DNA from: an uncultured Ruminococcus sp. | GTDB taxonomy: Bacteria; Bacillota; Clostridia; Monoglobales; Monoglobaceae | NCBI GenBank assembly: GCA_902766745.1 | Contig: CACXES010000042.1 | Coordinates: 35,280 to 99,279 of the forward strand | Direction: 5' to 3' | DNA: 64,000 bases | Part shown: positions 28,250 through 35,965 of the stretch, in pieces | How positions within the stretch are numbered: position 1 is the stretch's first letter | Layout: each line of letters opens with the position of its first letter | Notes under the pieces: generated by a model | The model's database searches: none | What the model was told of the DNA's origin: nothing | The model's input: only the letters and a program-made list of their open reading frames with translations | Translations under genes and position numbers: made by a program

Positions 28250-29272
28250 TTATATTTTTGAAATAAATACTACTCCCTGCTGCTCGTTATACTCGACCTC
28301 CGCTCCGAGCGTTTCCGCTATAAACCTGAGCGGCACCACGGTTCTGTCATTAATCGTTGTCGCCGCAGCCTCAAGCTTTTGCGGCTCTCCGTTCACATAC
28401 ACCGTATCACTGTCAATTATAATTTTCATCAGCTTTCCGTTACCGATTGCGTAGACGGCGTTTTCCGTTTCGTTATAGGCAACGCCGCAATTCAGCGCCT
28501 CAAAAATCGCCCTCATCGGGACAAGTGTCCTGCCGTCCCTGACAACGGGTGCCGTATCTCCGCAGTCTAACCTAAAGCCGTTTACGGAAACTCTCAAAGG
28601 GTCGGTTCCGTTCCACGGAATATATCCGTCGCCGAACGCAAGCCTTATCTCTCCGTAATTTTTTGTTGATATATAATTTGTGTTGTCCTTCGTACTCCAT
28701 GCCCTCATTCCCTGCCTTACCGCACCGAGCGCATCGTTCACAAGGACATCAAAGCCGATGACGGTTCCCTCTGTCGGCAGTATTTCAAGCCAGGGCAGCT
28801 TCACCTCAACGGTATAACCGTTCTCGATTGTCGAAACCTCGCTTTTGAAGCTGCCGCTCGCCGCATTCCCCATAGTCCTGCTGCCGAGCGATGTGACACG
28901 GTACTGTGTGTCATTTTTATCGACGGTTGTTGACTTTCCGTTGTCCTCATCGGTAAATATCTCTATGCTGTCCTGCTTATACTCCTCACTCGCCTCATTT
29001 GCCGGCGTTGTCTCGTTCACCTCGGCATAGACATAAAGCCCGTCGTTATCCCAGGTCAGCCACACCTTTGCGGAGCTTGGATTCTCTGTCGCCGAACCGG
29101 TTATAACATTTTTTGTCTCCAGCGGCTTCATCGTTTCATAAACCGAATCACGTTTTCCGTCCACAACGGGCGAGCCGTAAAACACCTCTGTCGGTGCAGG
29201 CGCAGCATATGCGCCCGCACTGACAATGAGAACTCCGAAGATTATACCGACCGCTGCTCTTAATATTTTCAT
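28250..29272 (-). CDS. Secreted CBM9-like protein with copper-amine-oxidase N-terminal-type domain
   Basis: A 340-residue protein. A signal peptide (ILRAAVGIIFGVLIVSAGAYA) is followed by a CBM9/DOMON-like sugar-binding module at about 30-215 (VDGKRDSVYE, AKVWLTWDNDGLYVYAEVNE, DSIEIFTDEDNG, EVKLPWLEI). A copper-amine-oxidase-N-like repeat region fills about 235-340 (DGRTLVPMRAIFEALNC and NDRTVVPLRFIAETLGAEV). That domain, also called stalk or wall-associated, is common on secreted clostridial proteins and does not imply oxidase activity. It starts 14 bases after the GH10 stop. CBM9 modules usually accompany xylanases, so this looks like a detached xylanase module. Confidence 0.85.
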   Translation of the reverse strand: MKILRAAVGIIFGVLIVSAGAYAAPAPTEVFYGSPVVDGKRDSVYETMKPLETKNVITGSATENPSSAKVWLTWDNDGLYVYAEVNETTPANEASEEYKQDSIEIFTDEDNGKSTTVDKNDTQYRVTSLGSRTMGNAASGSFKSEVSTIENGYTVEVKLPWLEILPTEGTVIGFDVLVNDALGAVRQGMRAWSTKDNTNYISTKNYGEIRLAFGDGYIPWNGTDPLRVSVNGFRLDCGDTAPVVRDGRTLVPMRAIFEALNCGVAYNETENAVYAIGNGKLMKIIIDSDTVYVNGEPQKLEAAATTINDRTVVPLRFIAETLGAEVEYNEQQGVVFISKI

Positions 29273-29286
29273 CTTCCTATCTCCTC

Positions 29287-30702
29287 TTACTGCGTAACAT
29301 ATTTTTGATAGTCGGGATACCTTGCGTTAAACTCCGCCTCCGTCTCGACAAGAATGTAATACTGCGGCTTTGGCGCAAACTTGCGGTCAAAAATCCCTGC
29401 ATACTCCTTATGGGTAAATCCCTCTTTGTTCGGATACGCATACAAGTCCGAGAATGTCCAGAAGTTAACCCTGTCGATATGCGCCGACATGGATTCGTAT
29501 TTGTCAAACAGCTCCCGCATCAGCTTTGCCTGCTTGTATTCGACCGCCTTCGGAACTCCGTCCTCGTAGATCGCCTCCTCCGCCTTGCGCTGAGCCGATG
29601 TGTACGCCTTAATATCAAGCTCTGTAATATCCAGCTTCAGCCCGGTTGCCGCATACTTATCAAGAGACTCCTTTATCGTTTCGATGTCGCTTTCAATATC
29701 GTAGTGCGACTGCACGCCGATTTTATCGACATATGACTTTGAGGAATCCTCCGGGTCTGTAAGCGATTTTACATAAGCGGCAACGGAATCCGCTTTAGAC
29801 GTATCCATGAGAACCTCCTTCGGCACTTGCTCTCCGTAATCATTATATCGAAGCTCCGCCTCGGGGTCTGCCTCATGCGCATACTTAAACGCATACCTTC
29901 CGTAATCTGCGCCGATAATATATTTATACGGATAGTTCTTGACCCGATACCCCTCCGGCCACAGCGCAAGTGAGCCTACCGCATCACACGCCTCGTTCAA
30001 TACATCCCAGGTCTTTACTCCGCCGCCCGTATAGCCGTCCACAGTGTATTCCGATGCGTCACCCTCGCCGTTAAAGTGGTTCATAACCCTTGTGATATAT
30101 TCCTTCATAAACGCCAGAAGCTCGTCTCTTTCGTACTTTTTGGTGCCGCCCTTGCCGCCGTCATAGAAATAATCATACATTTTTTCCTTATCCCATATCA
30201 GTGCGTGGCCTATAACCTCTACGCCGTTATCATTGCAAAACTTCATGATTTTATCCGCATTGGCAAAGGTGTAGGTATTCAGATCATTCGGATCCTTTAA
30301 TATCTCCTCTATTTTAAAGTATCCGTCCGACGAGGTTGTGTTAAAATGCTTTTTGAACAGCTTTTCGTAAATCTTTATATTTCTCGTTCCGCTGTTTGAC
30401 ACAAGCTCGTTCGCAAGCGTTCCGCCTATCTTAAACTTATCGGCGTACTTTTGATACAAGGCGGTTATCTCGGTATCCACATCAACGGTATCGGCAGGAA
30501 AGTAAGTCTGACCTGTTGCCGTCGGCGAAATGCCGTCGGCAGGCGCAGGCAAATTATAATCATCATAGAATGTGCCGTCGCCCGCCTTATCCGACTTTAG
30601 CATAAAATCATCCGCATAGTATTCGCTTGTCAACGGATCCGTTATAATGTAGATATACGCCTTGCCGATGTTGTCCTCCGTTAATTCGGAATACTTACTC
30701 AA
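29287..30702 (-). CDS. GH10 endo-xylanase catalytic part of a frameshifted multi-CBM xylanase
   Basis: A 471-residue open frame whose residues about 80-460 form a complete GH10 barrel. Acid/base Glu237 lies in TWDVLNEAC, the nucleophile Glu361 in LDITELDIKAY, and the subsite residues GHALIWDK and IGVQSHYD are present. Residues 1-40 (IGKAYIYIITD, YYADDFML) are the tail of a CBM, and there is no signal peptide, so this is not a free-standing gene. The same frame is open up to 30828, directly after an A-tract that ends the upstream 1050-residue frame. Together they would encode a secreted xylanase of about 1,560 residues. Expression of the catalytic part depends on frameshifting, slippage, or a sequence error. 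Confidence 0.88.
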   Translation of the reverse strand: MSKYSELTEDNIGKAYIYIITDPLTSEYYADDFMLKSDKAGDGTFYDDYNLPAPADGISPTATGQTYFPADTVDVDTEITALYQKYADKFKIGGTLANELVSNSGTRNIKIYEKLFKKHFNTTSSDGYFKIEEILKDPNDLNTYTFANADKIMKFCNDNGVEVIGHALIWDKEKMYDYFYDGGKGGTKKYERDELLAFMKEYITRVMNHFNGEGDASEYTVDGYTGGGVKTWDVLNEACDAVGSLALWPEGYRVKNYPYKYIIGADYGRYAFKYAHEADPEAELRYNDYGEQVPKEVLMDTSKADSVAAYVKSLTDPEDSSKSYVDKIGVQSHYDIESDIETIKESLDKYAATGLKLDITELDIKAYTSAQRKAEEAIYEDGVPKAVEYKQAKLMRELFDKYESMSAHIDRVNFWTFSDLYAYPNKEGFTHKEYAGIFDRKFAPKPQYYILVETEAEFNARYPDYQKYVTQ

Positions 30703-30812
30703 GTCAAAGGTACATGTAAGCTTTGTCCAGTCCTCGGAGCTTAGCTCAACAGGATTGCTTACCTCAAGGATATCATTTGTTCCCGTAATAATCAGCCTGA
30801 ATTTCGCATTAA

Positions 30813-33800
30813 CTACGCTCGAAGGCTGTTTTTTTTTAAAAAACAGGACGCCGTTACCTTTGACGACAGGTCTGCACCCTTAATGCTTGAACCCAGTGAT
30901 GTCCAGTTATCCTTGCGGTTTGAAAATTCCGCACTGTAGCTTCCCGTATTCGCCGCTGCGGTCGTCAGTACAACGCTTGATCTTGTCTGCGGACCGAACA
31001 TATCCATGTTATCGCTTTCAAACGTTGCTCTCTTTGTATACAGGCCATCGTTCGCAAGGGCAGCCACCTGACTCGATGATGATTCCGTTATTTCGATTTC
31101 ATCGAGATAGAGCTTCTCGCTCCAATATATTGCATTGTCAACCCAACTTCCCTTATTCACTCTGTCATACGTCATAACTATGCATAAATCCGTAAATCCA
31201 TCGCTGTCAAAGTTTTCTTCTTTGGGGCTGAGTGTTACCGTATACTTATTCCAAGACCTTGGCATTGAAGCAACGTAGTTCACTGTGTAATCCCTTCCCT
31301 GGTTATCACCGGAGGTATATGGATCATCATCATACTGAATAATTCCCGGTACGCGGTTGTTTGAGTGATAATTTTTGCCGCTGATGTATGTAGACAGGGT
31401 TGCATCAGAGTGTTTAACAAGACCCATATACAAGGATCTCGTATCTGTGTTGCCGAAAGCATAGAAGGACATCTGATACGTCTTTCCCGGTACAAGATCA
31501 AGTCTTGAAAGTTTAATTCTTGTGCTTACATGCGCTCTTGTAAATTCGGTATCCTTCTTACCGGAGTCAATAACAAGCATCTTACTGCTGCCTATCGGCG
31601 GAGTCTTAACTGCATCACTCTCATCACTTTTCGGTGCACCCGCATTTGTTGTTGTCGTATTATGGAATTCCGCCGTTGAAACATCTTCAACCGAAGCAGT
31701 ATGATTACTAAGTATCCGTGTCCACCTATTCGTATCCTTCATCTGGCTAATTCCTCTGTTTTCCGTAACCCAATCCGCTGTTGCTCCGTTTTCAAAATCC
31801 CATTTCAGTCTGTCGACCTTTGTATCATCAAATACAGATGCCTGCTTTGCGTTCGGGCAGACAACGGTGAAATCGTCCGCATAGTAGTCTACGTTATAGT
31901 TGTAGCTGCCCTCCGACCCGGTGCGTGCGCCAAGCTCTATAATACAATCGCCCGTTTGCTTCGGAACAGCGGAAAGATCTATCGTCATTCTAACCTCGTG
32001 CCAGTTATTATCCGTTACCGCTACGGGTTCCGAATATTTATTGTAATGGCTTCCGTCCGCCGCCGAATTCCTGACTACTGCATGGATGTAAAATTCCGCA
32101 CCAGATGTAACGCTTGCCGGTTTCTTCATAAATGCGGAAACATTTATGGTTTTATTCTCCCCGATATCCGCTCTCGGAACCTTAACTCTCAGCGTTGTGT
32201 TTTCTGCGGTTCTGCCCGAAACCTTTGCGCTCTTCGTTCCCGTATGCGCCTCGTCCTCGGCAAGCTCCACCTTATAGCTTCCGTTGTTCTGGAAAATCTG
32301 GAACAATCCGCTCTCAAACGAATTTCTCAAGCCTAAAGCAGTCGAGTCAACATTAAATGGCGGAACGTCCGAGGTCGGCTCCGTTGTCTCCTCCTTTATC
32401 TCGATTTCATCAAGATAAAGTGTTTCGTCCTTCTGCACGTCAGCGTAATTCCATAAATTTTCAGCCGTCTTTTTATAGGTCATAACAAAGCACAAATCCG
32501 TAAAGCCGTCGCTGTTAAAATTACTGCCTGCGGTAAATTTGTATGTATAATCCTGCCAGTCATTGCTCAGAACAGCCGCACGATTAACTGTGTAATCACC
32601 GTCATAATTTATTATTCCGGCGGCAAGCCTGTTCATTCCGTTTTCTGCCGATTCCGGATAGTAGCTCGGTCTGCTGCCCGAATAAAATGCCTTGGGAATT
32701 TCAGCGTCTTCGTGTCCGACAAGGCCTACATACAGTGCCCTTTGCTTGTTCTCTGTCTGACCGGCACTCTTTGCACGGAATGATACCTGATATGTCTTGC
32801 CCGGAACGATATCCAGCCTTGAAAGCTTAATCTTTGCAGATATATGCGCATTCTTTCCGCTTTCATTGGTTTCCTTGACCGCAAGAGCCTTACCGCTCTC
32901 TGCCGGTTCGACAGAAAGCTGCTGACCGGCAAGCAGTGTTGCCCATTTATTCGTATCTCTCATCTGAATCAGTGTGTTGCCGTCGGCAATCCAATCAGTA
33001 TCGTTTTTGTCATCAAAGCTCCATTTCAGCGCACCCATCTTTGCACCATCAAGCTCTGACGGTATTTCTGCGCCCGGGCAGATAATGCTGAAGTCATCCG
33101 CATAGTAGTCTACCTTATAGTTATAGCTGCCCTCCGAGCCGGTGCGCGCATTAAGCTCTATAACACAGTCCTTACCTGCCGCTTTGGCATCTGCGGCGGA
33201 GAGATCCACCTCTGTTTTAACCTCATACCAGCTGTTGTCGGTCGCAGCCACAGGCTTGCTGTACACCTGAACGTCGCTTACTCCGGCAAACAGAACACGT
33301 ATGTAAAATTCTACGTTTTCCGTAACATTTTCGCCCTTCTTCATAAACGCCGATACGGTGAACTTGGTATTCTCTCCTATTTCGCTCCTGGGAACCTTAA
33401 CTCTCAGCGTTGTCTTTTCTTCTGTTCTGCCCGAAACCTTTGCGCTTTTCGTTCCGGTATGCGCCTCGTCCTCGGAAATCTCTACCTTATAGCTTCCGTT
33501 GTTCTGGAAAATTCGGAACAGTCCGTTCTCGAACGAATTTAAGATAACCAAAGGCTTGAGATTTTTAAACTTCTCATAGGTCGTCTTATATACAGGAGTC
33601 ACCGGCTTAATAGAAGCCGTATCATTCCATATATAACACTTTACATTTGCGGCACCTGCTTCGGCTATGCTTACCGGGTAGCTTGCCGCACCGTTTGTGT
33701 CAAGCTGTCCGCTGCCTATTCCCACAAGCTTATCGCTGTCGTTATACAGTGCGGTCAGTGAATAATGTCCGCTGTACGCACTTCCGTTTAAGTAGGAAAT

Positions 33801-33965
33801 ACCCAGCTGCGCCGTACGGGGATAAGTCTCGCCGCTTTCGCTCCACGACACCTCGGGTGCCGGTCCCTGCGGCTCCGAAGCGGTCACAGCCATAGTGCCG
33901 AACGCTGCCGCAAGCATTGCCATCGCCGAAAAACACGAAACAACTCTCTTACAAATACCTTTCAT
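30813..33965 (-). CDS. Secreted multi-CBM N-terminal part of the frameshifted GH10 xylanase
   Basis: A 1050-residue open frame with a signal peptide (CFSAMAMLAAAFGTMAVTA). It carries an Ig-like stretch (about 35-140), then CBM4/9/22-like modules in a duplicated pair: residues 143-525 and 548 to about 960 share blocks such as GLFRIFQNNGSYKVE, DEAHTGTKSAKVSGRT and VDYYADDF. A third module begins near 985 (ATFESDNMDMFGPQ) and is cut short. The frame ends ...TASCFLKKNSLRA at a stop just after a T6A9 tract. A one-base change there would join it to the GH10 frame. The protein probably binds xylan at the cell surface or outside. Confidence 0.85.
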   Translation of the reverse strand: MKGICKRVVSCFSAMAMLAAAFGTMAVTASEPQGPAPEVSWSESGETYPRTAQLGISYLNGSAYSGHYSLTALYNDSDKLVGIGSGQLDTNGAASYPVSIAEAGAANVKCYIWNDTASIKPVTPVYKTTYEKFKNLKPLVILNSFENGLFRIFQNNGSYKVEISEDEAHTGTKSAKVSGRTEEKTTLRVKVPRSEIGENTKFTVSAFMKKGENVTENVEFYIRVLFAGVSDVQVYSKPVAATDNSWYEVKTEVDLSAADAKAAGKDCVIELNARTGSEGSYNYKVDYYADDFSIICPGAEIPSELDGAKMGALKWSFDDKNDTDWIADGNTLIQMRDTNKWATLLAGQQLSVEPAESGKALAVKETNESGKNAHISAKIKLSRLDIVPGKTYQVSFRAKSAGQTENKQRALYVGLVGHEDAEIPKAFYSGSRPSYYPESAENGMNRLAAGIINYDGDYTVNRAAVLSNDWQDYTYKFTAGSNFNSDGFTDLCFVMTYKKTAENLWNYADVQKDETLYLDEIEIKEETTEPTSDVPPFNVDSTALGLRNSFESGLFQIFQNNGSYKVELAEDEAHTGTKSAKVSGRTAENTTLRVKVPRADIGENKTINVSAFMKKPASVTSGAEFYIHAVVRNSAADGSHYNKYSEPVAVTDNNWHEVRMTIDLSAVPKQTGDCIIELGARTGSEGSYNYNVDYYADDFTVVCPNAKQASVFDDTKVDRLKWDFENGATADWVTENRGISQMKDTNRWTRILSNHTASVEDVSTAEFHNTTTTNAGAPKSDESDAVKTPPIGSSKMLVIDSGKKDTEFTRAHVSTRIKLSRLDLVPGKTYQMSFYAFGNTDTRSLYMGLVKHSDATLSTYISGKNYHSNNRVPGIIQYDDDPYTSGDNQGRDYTVNYVASMPRSWNKYTVTLSPKEENFDSDGFTDLCIVMTYDRVNKGSWVDNAIYWSEKLYLDEIEITESSSSQVAALANDGLYTKRATFESDNMDMFGPQTRSSVVLTTAAANTGSYSAEFSNRKDNWTSLGSSIKGADLSSKVTASCFLKKNSLRA
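30829..30843 (-). other. T6A9 homopolymer tract at the xylanase frameshift
   Basis: On the coding strand, six T (30843-30838) are followed by nine A (30837-30829), read TGT TTT TTA AAA AAA AAC. One extra A, or a -1 ribosomal slip, puts the reader into the GH10 frame (CAG CCT TCG AGC GTA). Runs like this are classical sites for transcriptional slippage, -1 frameshifting, phase variation, or assembly error. Confidence 0.8.
31041..33539 (-). repeat. Internal tandem duplication of a ~400-residue CBM pair
   Basis: The segment 33539-32391 (residues 143-525) and the segment 32324 to about 31041 encode the same order of two modules with high similarity, also visible at base level (for example around 33505 and 32290). 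The second copy is longer by an insert with a Thr/Asn-rich stretch. End points are approximate. Confidence 0.75.
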
Positions 33966-33985
33966 AAATACATCCTCCTTTATAA

Positions 33986-34066
33986 GGCGGTTATACCGCC
34001 GAATTTATATTTATCCCGAAGATACGCGGTTCCGCGGCAGGTGCTTTCGCACCTCCGCGCATCTTT
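33986..34066 (-). other. Two hairpins between CBM protein and xylanase genes
   Basis: GGCGGTTATACCGCC (33986-34000), and a longer stem around 34019-34066 with nested arms GGTGC/GCACC and CGCGG/CCGCG. There is no T-run, so this looks like an mRNA processing or stability element between operon genes rather than a simple terminator. Confidence 0.5.
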
Positions 34067-34072
34067 GGTTAA

Positions 34073-35920
34073 TTATTTTCTGTCGTTGCCTACCTTTTTC
34101 AAGGTGATATTGCCCACCGACTTGCCGCAGATAACCGTAATTTCATCCGTATCGGCAAGCTTTTCTATATCCTCTTCGGAAAGATATATCTCGGCTATTC
34201 CTATCCCACCGGCAAAAACCTCCGCCTCCTCGGAAGCTCCGCCGATTGAAATTGTCGCCTTATCTCCTGCCGCTCCGCCGGCAACGTCAAACTCCGCAAG
34301 ATATCTGCCGGCACCGAAGCTCTTTAGGGCTTCAATACTCGGATATACATTCGCTCCGTTCCTGCTGAACATTGTTACAATGTTTTCTCTGTCGAATATT
34401 GACTCTCCGCCGTATGTCATGTCAAACGTCATAAGCCCTTCCGCATTCATTGGTATCTCCCCCTCGAACGAAAGTGCGTTGACACCCTTTAACAGGCTTG
34501 TCGGTTCTTCAAACACTTTTTTGTCGCCTATCTTGCATACAGCGGTGGCATCCTCGGTATCCTCAAAGCCAACAACCTCCGCAATGAGAAGTATTGACCG
34601 ACCTGCGTACTTACCTATATCCCCGACAATGCTTTCTATAATATGAATATCATCCGCCGCAAAGCCGCCGTCCGCACTGACAGAAAGCTTAACCCTCGGA
34701 TCGTCCGCCGCAAAGCATGAGCCCTTGCTGTCACCGCTCAGATACGGTATATCGCCGCTTACGCTGAAATCCGCCGTCAGGCTTTCCCATTCGTCAGTCT
34801 TTGCAATGGTCTTTGTTGCCTCAAATATCTTATCCGTACCGTCAATTTCAAGCTTCGCAGTGATTTTCTTTCCGCTTTCCCCTTTTACCTTCGCCCCGAA
34901 ATGATACTCCGTTATCTTTGCTTTCGGGGTTTCACGCTCGATACTGATATTGTCAAAATAGAATTTCTCATATTTGTATATATTGTTTCTGTTATCAAGC
35001 TTCTCCTTACTTCCCGGAGTATGCTTACCGGTTGTTATTATCCACAGCGTAGTATAGCCTTCATCATTGAACTCCTCCGCAGACGGAGTGAACACCGCCG
35101 AATATTTTGTCCATTGCTTTACGGTTTTCTCGGCAACAAGGTTATGTGTCCAATCGTTATAATTCAGAACGCCGTTTTTCATCAGGCTGTCGGTGTTGAC
35201 CGAAAGCTCGTTCTCCGCATACGGGGTTCTGCCGCAGTATATTGACCTTCTGTGGGAATTTTCCATCATCCAGAAAGAGAGTGTATACGTCTCGCCGACC
35301 TTCAGCATACTGTCGGACAGCTTAACCCTTATCCCCATATAGTCCGTCCACTCTTTGTTCTTAGGGTTAAAAACCGTAAGGCAGCGTTCACTGCCGTCGG
35401 GCGGCAGCAGCTCTGTAACACCGTCCTGCCAATTTATAACCACAGATTCTTTTCCACCCTCTTCCTTGTATTGAATATTATAAGGCTCTACCGCAGCCTG
35501 CGTCTCGGTATAATACGGATTTGACGCTCTCGCCGAAGTCCACCTGCCCACATCGCTCTCGCCGATGAGGTTAACACCGTCCGCAATATCTTCGTCCGAT
35601 TCAAAGTCCCACGAGAGCACATCGCTGCCCGATGCGCTCTTGTACAGGCTTCCGCCAATACCCGTAGTAAGGGATGCCTCCCCCGAAGCCGTAATCCTTA
35701 TTTCTCCGTCCGATGCATCTGCCTTGCCGCCGCTGACCTCCCAGCCTTCCATGCCGTCACCGAAATCGGCGTCTGCCGTGACAAGATCAATGCCTGCCGA
35801 CATTCCAAGCGTTGCCGCTCTGTTCGGAACATATGCCGCAAGCGCCGCCGACGGTACGGATATCGCAGTAAAAGCGCTCAGTGCCGCCGCAATTGTTTTG
35901 ACAACTATATTTCTGTTCAT
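34073..35920 (-). CDS. Secreted CBM-containing protein of unknown activity
   Basis: A 615-residue secreted protein (signal peptide VKTIAAALSAFTAISVPSAALA). Its residues about 95-330 hold a CBM4/9-like module with the blocks LSWDFESDEDIADG, YTLSFWMMENSHRRSIYCGR and FYFDNISIERE. This is the same module type as the second domain of the duplicated pair in the next gene's protein (KWSFDDKNDTDW, YQVSFRAKSA, LYLDEIEIKE). The C-terminal ~280 residues contain Ig-like beta repeats without a recognised catalytic motif. It is probably a glycan-binding accessory protein. It lies between the two GH10 genes. Confidence 0.7.
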   Translation of the reverse strand: MNRNIVVKTIAAALSAFTAISVPSAALAAYVPNRAATLGMSAGIDLVTADADFGDGMEGWEVSGGKADASDGEIRITASGEASLTTGIGGSLYKSASGSDVLSWDFESDEDIADGVNLIGESDVGRWTSARASNPYYTETQAAVEPYNIQYKEEGGKESVVINWQDGVTELLPPDGSERCLTVFNPKNKEWTDYMGIRVKLSDSMLKVGETYTLSFWMMENSHRRSIYCGRTPYAENELSVNTDSLMKNGVLNYNDWTHNLVAEKTVKQWTKYSAVFTPSAEEFNDEGYTTLWIITTGKHTPGSKEKLDNRNNIYKYEKFYFDNISIERETPKAKITEYHFGAKVKGESGKKITAKLEIDGTDKIFEATKTIAKTDEWESLTADFSVSGDIPYLSGDSKGSCFAADDPRVKLSVSADGGFAADDIHIIESIVGDIGKYAGRSILLIAEVVGFEDTEDATAVCKIGDKKVFEEPTSLLKGVNALSFEGEIPMNAEGLMTFDMTYGGESIFDRENIVTMFSRNGANVYPSIEALKSFGAGRYLAEFDVAGGAAGDKATISIGGASEEAEVFAGGIGIAEIYLSEEDIEKLADTDEITVICGKSVGNITLKKVGNDRK

Positions 35921-35965
35921 ATCTGACCTCCGTCCTGTTATTACTTTTCAAGTCCGTATACCACG

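Noticed and set aside
28250..29272. Copper amine oxidase
   Set aside because: Only the N-terminal-type domain is present; no catalytic domain or topaquinone motif.
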